A stretch of DNA of 64,000 nucleotides. Source: Firmicutes bacterium HGW-Firmicutes-14. Lineage in GTDB: Bacteria; Bacillota; Thermincolia; Thermincolales; UBA2595. Below are positions 1 through 8,655 of this stretch, in pieces. Position 1 is the stretch's first letter. The number at the start of each line of letters is the position of its first letter. Under the pieces are notes generated by a model. That model did not search any database, had not been told where the DNA came from, and saw only the letters and a program-made list of their open reading frames with translations. Position numbers and translations under genes: made by a program. Where the stretch lies: positions 62,001 through 126,000 of the forward strand of contig PHAB01000003.1 of assembly GCA_002840275.1 (NCBI GenBank). Direction: 5' to 3'.

Positions 1-45
1 TGTTCAGAAACATACATGACCGGTCTTTCTGATTAATTGTCACAC

Positions 46-234
46 TTATATTGCCCGGGTAACTTTTCCCGAACGGAGACATCTTGTGCAAACTTTAATC
101 CTGGTAGGTGTCCCGTTAACCAGGGCACGTACTTTTTGAATGTTTGGAGACCATGTCCTCTTGGTCCGGATATGGGAGTGGCTCAACTGGATTCCGGTTG
201 TGACTCCCTTACCACAGATTTCGCATTTAGCCAC
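46..234 (-). CDS. rpmB: 50S ribosomal protein L28
   Basis: Small basic protein of the large ribosomal subunit, 62 residues, the usual length for bacterial L28. The sequence starts MAKCEICGKG and carries a CxxC at the N-terminus and CTRC near the C-terminus, the zinc-binding form of L28. The SHSHIRTKRTWSPN segment is typical of the family. The start is GTG (234) behind a very strong Shine-Dalgarno (AAAGGAGGTGG on the minus strand). It stands alone and diverges from the next gene, as rpmB commonly does next to asp23 and fakA in Firmicutes. Confidence 0.97.
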   Translation of the reverse strand: MAKCEICGKGVTTGIQLSHSHIRTKRTWSPNIQKVRALVNGTPTRIKVCTRCLRSGKVTRAI

Positions 235-403
235 GGAGATCCACCTCCTTTGAGAAATTCATAGCTTTTCTATTTTAACAAATAAATGAAATTAATGCAA
301 TAGAGATGGAATTAAATTTGTTAAAACCGTTAAAAAAGAAGGATTTAGGTTAATATTAATAGAAAGTTATTAATTATCCGAAACAAAAAAAGGAGGGCTT
401 GAC

Positions 404-598
404 GTGTTCCGCAAAGAAATGTCAATTTTGGAAGCCCTGCAGGCCCATCCGAATGCGAGGGACATCTTTAAAAAATACGGAATGGCTTGTTTAGGGTGTA
501 TGGGTGCAATGCAGGAATCAATAGAAGCGGGCGCTGAAATGCACGGCATAGATATTGAAATTATTATGAAGGAACTAAACGAACTATCGGATGAGTAG
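404..598 (+). CDS. DUF1858 domain small protein
   Basis: A 64-residue cytoplasmic protein with a GTG start and AGGAGGG Shine-Dalgarno. It matches the DUF1858 pattern: an N-terminal ILEALQAHPNARDIFKKYGM helix pair followed by a CLGC dithiol and a glutamate-rich tail. This domain also forms the N-terminus of ScdA/RIC-type iron-sulphur repair proteins and appears as a stand-alone protein in anaerobes. A role linked to redox or Fe-S chemistry is inference; the family has no settled function. It lies between rpmB (divergent) and asp23, and an intrinsic terminator follows at 611. Confidence 0.85.
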   Translation: MFRKEMSILEALQAHPNARDIFKKYGMACLGCMGAMQESIEAGAEMHGIDIEIIMKELNELSDE

Positions 599-610
599 TT
601 TCAATATTCA

Positions 611-638
611 AAGATGAGGCTGGCACCTCATCTTTTTT
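611..638 (+). terminator. Rho-independent terminator after the DUF1858 gene
   Basis: AAGATGAGG (611-619) pairs with CCTCATCTT (626-634) around a 6-base loop and runs into T residues. It separates the small gene from the asp23-fakA operon. Confidence 0.85.
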
Positions 639-683
639 GGGAGAAAATAATGTGATTTTTGTCCCGGAAGGGAGTGAACCGGA

Positions 684-1040
684 TTGAAAAAAGAGAACGG
701 TATGGGCAAGGTCAATATATCAGAAGATGTTATCTCCACCATAGCGGGGGCTGCTGCAGTCGAATGCTACGGGTTGGTTGGCATGGCATCTAAGAAACTG
801 AAGGACGGGATAACCCAGTTATTAGGCAAAGAGGACCTGAAAAAGGGTGTCGAAGTAATTATTGAGGACGGAAAAGTTGCTTTGGAACTGAATATTGTTG
901 TCGGATATGGAGTTAATATTTCTGAAGTTGCAAAAAACGTCATGGAAAGGGTTAAATACAGTGTGGAAAATCATACCGCGCTCAAAGTAGAAAAAGTCAA
1001 TGTTAACGTCAGGGGAGTTAGGATAATTAACGAGGTCTAG
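684..1040 (+). CDS. Asp23/Gls24 family envelope stress response protein
   Basis: A 118-residue Asp23 family protein, the common YloU-like size. The pattern VNISEDVISTIAGAAAVECYGLVGM at the N-terminus and the later VNVNVRGVRI strand are diagnostic. Family members are membrane-associated or cytosolic and respond to cell-wall stress; in B. subtilis yloU sits next to yloV (fakA), exactly as here. The TTG start at 684 is supported by GGAAGGGAGTG upstream. The fakA start lies 20 bp downstream, so the two genes are probably co-transcribed. Confidence 0.93.
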   Translation: MKKENGMGKVNISEDVISTIAGAAAVECYGLVGMASKKLKDGITQLLGKEDLKKGVEVIIEDGKVALELNIVVGYGVNISEVAKNVMERVKYSVENHTALKVEKVNVNVRGVRIINEV

Positions 1041-1060
1041 GCGCCCGGGGAGGAACTTAA

Positions 1061-2671
1061 GTGGAGACAGAAATACTGAGCGGACAGCAACTGTTGACAA
1101 TGCTTGAATCAGGACTATCCTGTCTCAAAAGCCAATATAGGAAAGTAGACTTATTAAATGTCTTTCCGGTACCAGACGGTGATACAGGGACCAATATGTA
1201 CATGACATTGTCTGCTGCAGTTGAAGAGGCGGCTGCACAGGGAAGGGGTCCTATAGGCAATGTGGCAGAAGCAGCATCCACGGGAGCCCTTATGGGGGCC
1301 AGGGGGAATTCAGGAGTAATCCTGTCACAACTTTTAAGAGGGTTAGCCTTGGGATTAAAAAACATGGATAGGGTTTCGGCTGCAGTATTTGCCCAGGCTC
1401 TTGACGAGGGAGTTAAAGTTGCTTTCAGTGCTGTAATTAAGCCGGTTGAGGGGACAATCCTGACTGTAGCCAAAGAAGCGGCAAAGGAGGCAATCAGGGC
1501 TGCAAACACAGGTATAAGTCCCGCCGAAATGATGGAAAGGGTCTGCCAAACAGCCAAAGACGTCCTGGACCACACCCCCGAAATGCTTCCAGTACTGAAA
1601 GAAGCAGGAGTGGTAGATGCCGGGGGAATGGGATGGCTGATAATTCTGGATGGGTTTAGAAAGGCCGTGTGTGGTGAAGCCAGATTTGATATTCAGGCCG
1701 GCGGCCGTGGCGAGATAAAGGATATAGGGCCTGCTCCGGTAAAGGGTTTACAATTCTCATATTGTACCGAAGTGCTCATTGATAAGGTCAAATCAGACGA
1801 AGAAGACCTCGCGGAAGACTTCAGGAAAGGTCTCGGGGAACTGGGAGACAGCCTTTTGGTGGTAGAAAACCATAAACATATAAGAGTACATGTTCACAGT
1901 GACCATCCAGGATCTGTCCTGGAACTTTGTCTGAAGCAGGGACCCCTGGCCAGGGTTACCGTCAGCAACATGAACGAACAGGCTGAAAAAGTTCACCGGG
2001 AGAAAAAAAGTGCAGGGGAGTATGGAATAGTATCAGTGGCCTTTGGCCAAGGTCTGAAGGATATAATGGAAAGCCTTGGCGCCGATAGGGTTGTTACCGG
2101 AGGGCAGACAAGGAATCCCAGTACTCAGGATATATTAGAAGCCGTTGAAGAAATTGATGCCGAACAGGTAATTATACTGCCTAACAACAGCAATATTATG
2201 ATGACAGCCAAACAAGTATCATCCCTTTCCTCAAAAAAGGTTGAGATTGTGCCGGCCAGGACCATCCCCCAGGGTCTTGCTGCACTGCTGGCAAATATGC
2301 CGGGAACCGGATATGAGCAGGCAGTCAGGTCCATGAGTACTGCTGCCGGTAATGTCAAGACCGGAGAGGTCACATTTGCCGTCAGGAATACAAAGGTGAA
2401 TAGCTTCGAAGTGAAAAAAGGAGATATTATAGGGATTGCGGATGAGAAAATACAAGAAGTGGGTTCCTCAATTGACGACGTAACCACAGGACTCATAAGA
2501 AAAATGCTATCAGATGATGATGAAATCTGCAGTCTTTATTTCGGTGAAGATATTAAAGAACAGGAAGCAGAGGCTCTTGCTGCAATACTGGAGGATATTC
2601 TTCCCGGAGTGGAAATCGAACTGCATTATGGAGGCCAGCCTCTTTATTACTACATAATATCTATAGAATAG
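1061..2671 (+). CDS. fakA: Fatty acid kinase catalytic subunit FakA-like (DhaL domain, YloV)
   Basis: Protein of 536 residues with the FakA layout. The N-terminal DhaL ATP-binding domain carries the Mg-binding PDGDTGTN motif at about residues 38-45 and the ARGNSGVILSQLLRG motif; a middle domain follows, then a C-terminal DegV-like domain. FakA transfers phosphate from ATP to a fatty acid held by a FakB (DegV) protein, giving acyl-phosphate, the substrate of PlsX/PlsY. A DegV gene follows 20 bp downstream, making a kinase plus lipid-carrier pair. GTG start with GGGGAGGAA Shine-Dalgarno. Function is from family knowledge; fatty acid specificity cannot be read from sequence. Confidence 0.92.
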   Translation: METEILSGQQLLTMLESGLSCLKSQYRKVDLLNVFPVPDGDTGTNMYMTLSAAVEEAAAQGRGPIGNVAEAASTGALMGARGNSGVILSQLLRGLALGLKNMDRVSAAVFAQALDEGVKVAFSAVIKPVEGTILTVAKEAAKEAIRAANTGISPAEMMERVCQTAKDVLDHTPEMLPVLKEAGVVDAGGMGWLIILDGFRKAVCGEARFDIQAGGRGEIKDIGPAPVKGLQFSYCTEVLIDKVKSDEEDLAEDFRKGLGELGDSLLVVENHKHIRVHVHSDHPGSVLELCLKQGPLARVTVSNMNEQAEKVHREKKSAGEYGIVSVAFGQGLKDIMESLGADRVVTGGQTRNPSTQDILEAVEEIDAEQVIILPNNSNIMMTAKQVSSLSSKKVEIVPARTIPQGLAALLANMPGTGYEQAVRSMSTAAGNVKTGEVTFAVRNTKVNSFEVKKGDIIGIADEKIQEVGSSIDDVTTGLIRKMLSDDDEICSLYFGEDIKEQEAEALAAILEDILPGVEIELHYGGQPLYYYIISIE

Positions 2672-2691
2672 AGCTTAAAGAAGGTGTATCA

Positions 2692-3537
2692 ATGGGCAGG
2701 GTAAGGATAGTGACTGACAGCACTGCTGATCTACCCAGGGAATTGGTGGATAAATACGGGATAATTGTGGTCCCCCTCAAGGTGAATATTGGCCACGATG
2801 TATACCGGGATGGGGTAGACCTGACACATACCGAATTTATTGACAGGATGATAAGGGAGGATGTTCTTCCCACCACATCACAGCCGTCCCCAGGAGAGTT
2901 TGTGGCGGTATATGAAAGGCTTGCTGCCAAAGGGGAAAGCATCATCTCTATTCACTTGTCAGGCAAACTAAGCGGCACAGTGCAATCTGCCAAGACAGCC
3001 AAAACCATTACAGATTACAGGGATATTTATGTAATTGATTCAAAAACCGCCAGCATGGGTCTCGGTCTGATAGTTCTGGCGGCTGCTAAGGAAGCATATG
3101 AAGGCCGGTCTGTCAGAGATGTGCTGTCAACAGTCAATGATAAAATTGAAAAGAGTTTTGTTGTATTTTTGGTTGATACACTGGAATACCTGGAAAAGGG
3201 CGGTCGTATTGGCAAGGCCGGCAATGTCCTGGGCACTCTGCTCAAAATAAAGCCTATCCTTACCATCGAAGACGGGCAGGTTGTTCCCCTGGAGAAAGTC
3301 AGGGGAGAAATCAAGGCCATTGAGCAAATGACCAGGTGTATATCGGAAAGAACGGATAACACCCGGTGGTACAATTGCGCATTTGTTTACGGTAACAGAT
3401 ATAAGAGCCTGAACAGGTTAAGAGAAAAAGTCCTGGATGTCATAAAGTGTGAGGACCCTCTCACAACCGAAATCGGAGCAGTGATAATGTCTCATGTCGG
3501 TCCGGAGCTTATCGGTGTGGCAATATGTCCTGATTAA
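2692..3537 (+). CDS. DegV family fatty-acid-binding protein (FakB-like)
   Basis: 281 residues, full-length DegV. The start MGRVRIVTDSTADLPRELV is the family hallmark; TSQPSPGEF and the SGTVQSAKTA strand-turn-helix form the lipid-binding pocket, and EYLEKGGRIGK lies in the second domain. DegV/FakB proteins bind one fatty acid and present it to FakA. Located directly after fakA, this one is likely its cognate carrier. The recG reading frame is open back into the end of this gene, but the recG start is placed downstream of it. Confidence 0.93.
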   Translation: MGRVRIVTDSTADLPRELVDKYGIIVVPLKVNIGHDVYRDGVDLTHTEFIDRMIREDVLPTTSQPSPGEFVAVYERLAAKGESIISIHLSGKLSGTVQSAKTAKTITDYRDIYVIDSKTASMGLGLIVLAAAKEAYEGRSVRDVLSTVNDKIEKSFVVFLVDTLEYLEKGGRIGKAGNVLGTLLKIKPILTIEDGQVVPLEKVRGEIKAIEQMTRCISERTDNTRWYNCAFVYGNRYKSLNRLREKVLDVIKCEDPLTTEIGAVIMSHVGPELIGVAICPD

Positions 3538-3562
3538 TAAAGATATTCGGCTGGTGGGTTTA

Positions 3563-5923
3563 ATGAACAATACGCTAAGATTAATTAATGAACTAAAAAA
3601 ATCCCTTTCCGTGGAAAAAAATATGGGTTATAAAAATGCCGCCGTTTTCGGCGGTTTTAGTGCTTTTGCCGTATCTTCACTGAAAAAGATAATAGCTGCT
3701 ATGGAAAACAAAAAGGGTTCAGAAGTCGCTGTAAGCCAAGTATCAGAAATGATTACACTTCTCTCAGGATATGTGGAGGGAGGATGGAAAGAAAAGGAAA
3801 AATATATTGAAGAGCTTATGAAATGTGTTTATATACTTGAAGATTGTTTGCACAAGACCATCCCAAAAAATAAATCCAGCCTCCAGTTCCTCAAAAACGT
3901 TGGACCAAAAAGGATCGGGCTTCTTAACCGGCTGGGGATTGAAACAGTCAATGACCTTTTATATCATTTCCCCCGAAGGTATGAAGACAGGCGGAATCTA
4001 AAAAAATTTCACCAGTTAAATGACCGTGAAACAGAGACTGTTATGGGGACTATAACTGCATTCCAGGATATTAAACCTAGAAAAAGACTGACTATTACCA
4101 AAGCGGCAATTTATGATGGGTCTTCTACCGGGTATGCAGTCTGGTTCAACCAACCCTTCGTAAAAAAGCAGATACCCGTGGGCACTGAGGTCCTGGTGAC
4201 AGGAAAGGTAGAGCGAAGGTATGGCACAGTCCAAATTACGGTTTCGGATTTCGAAGTTTTTGACGGAGAGGATTTTGAACATACCGGAAGAATTGTGCCG
4301 ATTTACCCGACTACTGAAGGCCTTCAGCCAAGAGTGCTGCGGTCGATTATTAAAAGAGCGGTGGATGATTATGCATCTCTGCAGGAAGAATTTCTACCAG
4401 ATATAATCATAGATAAATATGGATTGATGAAATCGGACGAAGCCCTGGCCAAGGTCCATTTTCCTGAGGAAAAAAATGATATAGAAAAGGCACGAAGGCG
4501 GCTTGTGTTTGAAGAACTTTTCCTGCTGCAGCTTGGTGTTGCCCTCCTAAGGTCACTGGAAACAAGGAAAATTGGCATTAGCCATAAAAAGAAGGGCTCC
4601 TTGACAGCGAAACTGTTGGAGGGACTGCCTTTCAGCCTGACAAAGGCTCAAAAACGGGTCCTTGAAGAAATATTTAAAGATATGGAAAATAACAGATGTA
4701 TGAACCGTCTGCTCCAGGGAGACGTTGGGTCAGGTAAGACCGTAATTGCAGCGGCTGCCCTGGCAAAGACTGTTGAAAGCGGATACCAGGGAGCAATTAT
4801 AGCCCCGACGGAAATACTGGCAGGGCAGCATTATGAAGGTTTGGGGCAGCTACTGGAACCCCTGGGTATTAGGACAGCCCTGCTGACTGGGAGCCAGGGG
4901 AGGAGCGATAAAGGCGAAATTCTCAGGGATATCAAAGAGGGAAGGATAGACGTTGTTATCGGAACTCATGCGGTAATCCAGGATGAAGTAGAATTTCAGA
5001 GACTGGGTTTGGCCGTAATAGACGAACAGCACAGGTTTGGAGTACGTCAGAGGGCTAAAATGCAGGAAAAAGGATATAACCCTGACGTGTTGGTCATGAC
5101 CGCTACACCTATCCCGAGAACCCTGGCCCTGACAGTTTATGGGGATCTGGATATTTCGATAATAGACGAGCTTCCACCAGGCCGCAGGCCGGTCAAAACA
5201 TATTGGATTACAGAGAAAATGAAGGAAAGGGTATATAAATTTATTAAGGAACAGGTTAAGGAAGGAAGACAGGTATATTATGTCTGTCCCCTGGTGGAGG
5301 AATCCGAGAAAATGGATATCAGTGCTGCCGTAGATCTGGCAGAGGTTTTACAGAACACGGTTTTTCCTGATCTGCAGGTCGGCCTTATGCATGGACGGCT
5401 GAAACAGGATGCCAAAGACATTATTATGAGAGCATTTAACCAGGGCACAATTAATATACTGGTTGCGACAACAGTGGTTGAAGTAGGGGTAAATGTCCCC
5501 AATGCTAATCTGATAGTAATAGAAAATGCAGACAGGTTCGGGTTGGCCCAGCTGCACCAGCTTCGCGGGAGGGTCGGCCGGGGGAGCCACCAGTCGTACT
5601 GTATCCTGGTTTCCAGTCCTTCTACTGAAGAAGGCAGGGCCCGGATGGAAATTATGCAGAAGACCAATGACGGTTTTATTATTGCAGAAGAAGACCTGAA
5701 ACTGAGAGGTCCGGGTGAATTCTTCGGCACACGCCAGTCTGGGATGCCTGATCTTAAAATAGCGGATATTATTAGGGATGTGGGTATACTGCAAAAAGCC
5801 AGAAATGAGGCCTTGCAGCTTGTGGAGCAGGATCCCGGACTTAACAGGAGTGACCATGCCAACCTGAAGAAGAAACTAATCGAAAAGTTTCAGGGAACAG
5901 GCAGTTATATCCAGATAAGCTAA
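3563..5923 (+). CDS. recG: ATP-dependent DNA helicase RecG
   Basis: 786-residue RecG, which reverses stalled replication forks and migrates Holliday junctions. An N-terminal helical region is followed by the wedge/OB domain (LKNVGPKRIGLLNRLGI, then LLYHFPRRYED), Walker A in GDVGSGKTV, the DEQH box in VIDEQHRFGVRQR, and helicase motifs up to QLRGRVGRG and the C-terminal TRQSGMPDLK. An upstream in-frame ATG at 3494 lies inside degV. The ATG at 3563 is preferred because GGTGGG sits 5 bases upstream and the N-terminal extension then has normal length. It converges with the hydrogenase gene, the two stop codons overlapping. Confidence 0.96.
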   Translation: MNNTLRLINELKKSLSVEKNMGYKNAAVFGGFSAFAVSSLKKIIAAMENKKGSEVAVSQVSEMITLLSGYVEGGWKEKEKYIEELMKCVYILEDCLHKTIPKNKSSLQFLKNVGPKRIGLLNRLGIETVNDLLYHFPRRYEDRRNLKKFHQLNDRETETVMGTITAFQDIKPRKRLTITKAAIYDGSSTGYAVWFNQPFVKKQIPVGTEVLVTGKVERRYGTVQITVSDFEVFDGEDFEHTGRIVPIYPTTEGLQPRVLRSIIKRAVDDYASLQEEFLPDIIIDKYGLMKSDEALAKVHFPEEKNDIEKARRRLVFEELFLLQLGVALLRSLETRKIGISHKKKGSLTAKLLEGLPFSLTKAQKRVLEEIFKDMENNRCMNRLLQGDVGSGKTVIAAAALAKTVESGYQGAIIAPTEILAGQHYEGLGQLLEPLGIRTALLTGSQGRSDKGEILRDIKEGRIDVVIGTHAVIQDEVEFQRLGLAVIDEQHRFGVRQRAKMQEKGYNPDVLVMTATPIPRTLALTVYGDLDISIIDELPPGRRPVKTYWITEKMKERVYKFIKEQVKEGRQVYYVCPLVEESEKMDISAAVDLAEVLQNTVFPDLQVGLMHGRLKQDAKDIIMRAFNQGTINILVATTVVEVGVNVPNANLIVIENADRFGLAQLHQLRGRVGRGSHQSYCILVSSPSTEEGRARMEIMQKTNDGFIIAEEDLKLRGPGEFFGTRQSGMPDLKIADIIRDVGILQKARNEALQLVEQDPGLNRSDHANLKKKLIEKFQGTGSYIQIS

Positions 5924-7692
5924 TCCATACTGCTGGCTGAACCCTGAAGGTCATATAAGGGAATTTCAGTATAGGTGGTATGGAGCAGCTGCCTTGAACG
6001 AGTACTTAGCGGCTGGCCCAGGAATTCTTCGTACAGCATTTTAATGTACGGGTTTTCGTGGGCCTTTCTTACTTTCTTTATCCTGTCCTGTTCAAAGAGG
6101 GCTTCACCTCTTTTATAACGCTGTTCCATCTGTCCGTCCCATGTATCCAGGCCTGGATATACCGGTTGACCTCCTCCCCCGACACATCCTCCGGGACAAG
6201 CCATGATTTCTATAAAATCAAATTGAAGTTCACCGGTTTTAACCCGGTCGATGAGCCTTCTGGCCTCTCCTGTGGTCCTGGCCACAGCGCATCTGACAAT
6301 CCGGTCACCCAGGTCAATCTCAGCTTCCTGCACTTTCTCAAAGGACATGAGTTCCCTTAGAGGGACTTTTTCCAATGGTTTGCCGGTCCATATTTCAAAA
6401 ACGGTCCTCATTGTGGCTTCCAGGACTCCTCCCCCAGAGCCGAATATAACTCCGGCGCCGGATGCGTAACCCATTGGATTGTCAAATTCCTCTTCGGGCA
6501 TCTGCGCCAGGTTAATCCCCGCAGTTCTGATCATATGGGCCAATTCCCTGGTAGTAAGGACAACATCCACATCCTGCTGCCCGCTATCCCGGGTACCTTC
6601 TTCACGGACTGCCTCCCATTTCTTAGCAACACACGGCATGACAGAAACACTGTATATAGAATTGGGATCAATCCCCTCTTTTTGAGCGTAATACGTTTTA
6701 GAAAGAGCCCCAAACAGCTGCTGTGGTGACTTTACACTTGAGAGATGCGGGATCAGTTCGGGGTAAAAGAGCAGGCATAACCTCAACCAACCAGGACAGC
6801 AGGAAGTAAACTGGGGAAGAGGTCCTCCGTTTTTCAGCCGGTGCATAAGTTCATGACCTTCCTCCATGACGACAATATCAGCGCCAAAACAATCGTCAAA
6901 GACCCTGTCAAAACCTAACCGCCTGACTGCCGCAACCATTTTCCCGGTGACAAGGGAACCCACAGGCATCCCAAATGCTTCTCCTATAGTTGACCTGATG
7001 GAAGGAGCAGTCTGGATAATAACATGTTTGCCCGGGTCGTTAAGGGCCTCCCAAACCTTTTCCTGGTCTTCTCTTTCATGTATTGCTGCAGTTGGACAGA
7101 GAAGCAGGCATTGTCCACAGTAAATACAGGGGGTTTCGGCCAGGCTTTTTTTAAATGCCGGGGATGCAACTGAATCAAACCCTCTTTCAACAATCTGGTA
7201 TATTCCGATTTCCTGTATATCTTTACAAACCCTGACACATCTCCGGCAAACCACACATTTGCTTGGTTCCCTGACCATGGCAGGAGATTGGTCATCTTTT
7301 GGGGGCGTCTTGCGTTCCCCTTTTGCCAAAAGGTTGGTGATATGGTATCTCTCGGCAAGGGACTGTAGTTCACAATACTGGTTTCTGACACAGGTCAGAC
7401 AGTCAAAAGGGTGATTTGAAAGATATAATTCCAGTACCATTTTCCTGGCTTTGATGACCCGCGGGGAGTTTGTGTGGATGACCATACCCTGGGATACGGG
7501 AATAGCACAAGATGGCTGCAGGGCCTTTGCCCCTTCGATTTCGACAAGACAAACACGGCATGCACCTGTTACATTCAGTTCCTTGAGGTAGCAAAGGGTC
7601 GGTATGTAAATACCAATGGCCCGGGCAGCTTCAAGAATTGTAGTCCCGGGTTCTGTTTCAGTTTTAGTCCGGTCAATGGTTACAGAAACCAA
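5920..7692 (-). CDS. [FeFe]-hydrogenase catalytic subunit (HydA-type)
   Basis: 590-residue iron-only hydrogenase that interconverts protons and H2. Domains in order: N-terminal plant-type [2Fe-2S] ferredoxin (Cys near 34, 45, 48 and 62), a His-Cys [4Fe-4S] segment (HPFDCLTCVRNQYC), two [4Fe-4S] clusters (CVVCRRCVRVC and CIYCGQCLLLC), then the H-cluster domain. All three H-cluster signatures are intact: L1 FTSCCPGW, L2 MPCVAKK, L3 EIMACPGGCVGGGGQP. The small-subunit-like tail (YKMLYEEFLG type) ends the protein. Start is TTG at 7692. No HydB/HydC flavoprotein or maturase gene is adjacent, so its electron partner cannot be read here; soluble ferredoxin or an unlinked NADH module are options. Confidence 0.93.
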   Translation of the reverse strand: MVSVTIDRTKTETEPGTTILEAARAIGIYIPTLCYLKELNVTGACRVCLVEIEGAKALQPSCAIPVSQGMVIHTNSPRVIKARKMVLELYLSNHPFDCLTCVRNQYCELQSLAERYHITNLLAKGERKTPPKDDQSPAMVREPSKCVVCRRCVRVCKDIQEIGIYQIVERGFDSVASPAFKKSLAETPCIYCGQCLLLCPTAAIHEREDQEKVWEALNDPGKHVIIQTAPSIRSTIGEAFGMPVGSLVTGKMVAAVRRLGFDRVFDDCFGADIVVMEEGHELMHRLKNGGPLPQFTSCCPGWLRLCLLFYPELIPHLSSVKSPQQLFGALSKTYYAQKEGIDPNSIYSVSVMPCVAKKWEAVREEGTRDSGQQDVDVVLTTRELAHMIRTAGINLAQMPEEEFDNPMGYASGAGVIFGSGGGVLEATMRTVFEIWTGKPLEKVPLRELMSFEKVQEAEIDLGDRIVRCAVARTTGEARRLIDRVKTGELQFDFIEIMACPGGCVGGGGQPVYPGLDTWDGQMEQRYKRGEALFEQDRIKKVRKAHENPYIKMLYEEFLGQPLSTRSRQLLHTTYTEIPLYDLQGSASSMD

Positions 7693-8081
7693 GTTTTATC
7701 CACTTCCTTTGATTACATATGAAATCTGGTTACAACCAAAAATGTATATTTAGTATGCCCAATAACCGGTTTCAAATTTGCCTCTGTCATAAAAAGATAG
7801 TGTCAATTGCTCCATTAATTACACAGTATACATACAGCCACAATGCCGATAATACCTAATGAGGAGGTGATTATCCCTGTACAAAAACAATAAGTTTGAA
7901 CCTGGACGGGGATAAAGAAGAGGGATATGTAGGTGCAATTACTAATAATGAAAAATATTAAAATGATGAAAAACTTAGATAATCTAAGAAAATTACCAAA
8001 TGTGGCAGTTAATCATTTCTAGTATAATGCTTTTAATGCGAGATAATACTAAAAGTGACATCACGGAGAGGAGGTGATTTA
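7693..8081. other. 389-bp intergenic region between hydrogenase and SASP genes
   Basis: AT-rich spacer between two divergent genes that must hold the promoters of both. No convincing sigma-A or sigma-G promoter could be fixed by eye. A perfect Shine-Dalgarno (GAGGAGGTG, 7861-7869) lies in it without a standard start codon at normal distance. The bases behind it can only encode about 12-20 residues in any frame before a stop. Confidence 0.6.
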
Positions 8082-8300
8082 ATGGGTACTGGACAAAAGA
8101 CTAACAAACTTGTAGTCCCGCAAGCCGGTCAGCAAATGTATAACTTCAAGTACGAAATGGCCAACGAAATAGGTGTTGCCAACCAGATTCAGGGTGGTTA
8201 CTGGGGCCACATCTCATCCAGGGACTGTGGTGCCGTAGGGGGCCAAATGGTTAAAAGAATGATCGAAGCTTATGAGCAATCTCTGGCAGGAAAAGCTTAA
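8082..8300 (+). CDS. Alpha/beta-type small acid-soluble spore protein
   Basis: 72-residue DNA-binding spore protein that coats and protects spore DNA against UV and heat. Family signatures are NKLVVPQAG near the N-terminus, the GPR protease site around YEMANEIGV (cleavage after the first Glu), and the C-terminal block SRDCGAVGGQMVKRMIEAYE. The start ATG at 8082 follows GAGAGGAGGTGATTT, so the in-frame upstream ATG at 8055 is rejected. An almost identical copy lies 61 bp downstream, and gpr, the protease that degrades these proteins at germination, is the next gene. Forespore (sigma-G) expression is expected from the family. Confidence 0.96.
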   Translation: MGTGQKTNKLVVPQAGQQMYNFKYEMANEIGVANQIQGGYWGHISSRDCGAVGGQMVKRMIEAYEQSLAGKA

Positions 8301-8361
8301 TGTTTGATTCCTGGTTCCAGTTATCTCTAATTTTCTGTAAAAGGAAAGGAGGGAAATATAT

Positions 8362-8586
8362 TTGGGAACTGGACAAAAGAGAAATAAACTGGTAGTTCCG
8401 CAAGCCGGTCAGGCTATGTACAACTTCAAGAACGAAATGGCCAATGAAATAGGTGTTGCTAACCAGATTCAGGGTGGTTACTGGGGCCACATTTCGTCCA
8501 GGGACTGTGGTGCCGTAGGAGGCCAAATGGTTAAGAGAATGATCGAAGCTTATGAACAGTCCCTGTCCGGAAATACCCAGTTTTAA
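8362..8586 (+). CDS. Alpha/beta-type small acid-soluble spore protein (second copy)
   Basis: 74-residue paralogue of the preceding gene, nearly identical from the NKLVVPQAG motif to the end; the DNA differs by scattered, mostly third-position changes. The GPR site NEMANEIGV and the VGGQMVKRMIEAYEQSL block are intact, and the tail GNTQF differs. Start is TTG at 8362 behind AAGGAAAGGAGGG. The pair looks like a tandem duplication, and transcription ends at the hairpin at 8592. Confidence 0.95.
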   Translation: MGTGQKRNKLVVPQAGQAMYNFKNEMANEIGVANQIQGGYWGHISSRDCGAVGGQMVKRMIEAYEQSLSGNTQF

Positions 8587-8591
8587 TAGAC

Positions 8592-8624
8592 AGATAAGCG
8601 GGCTTTATGCCCGCTTATCTTTTA
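8592..8624 (+). terminator. Rho-independent terminator after the SASP pair
   Basis: AGATAAGCGGGC (8592-8603) pairs with GCCCGCTTATCT (8609-8620) around a 5-base loop, followed by TTT. A 12-bp perfect stem between convergent SASP and gpr genes. Confidence 0.85.
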
Positions 8625-8655
8625 TCATGCATTTATTTACCCGGGCGTGTTTTTT

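Noticed and set aside
5278-5862. Long minus-strand open frames inside recG
   Set aside because: They overlap a clear gene in full and have no family features or ribosome sites; shadows of biased codon use.
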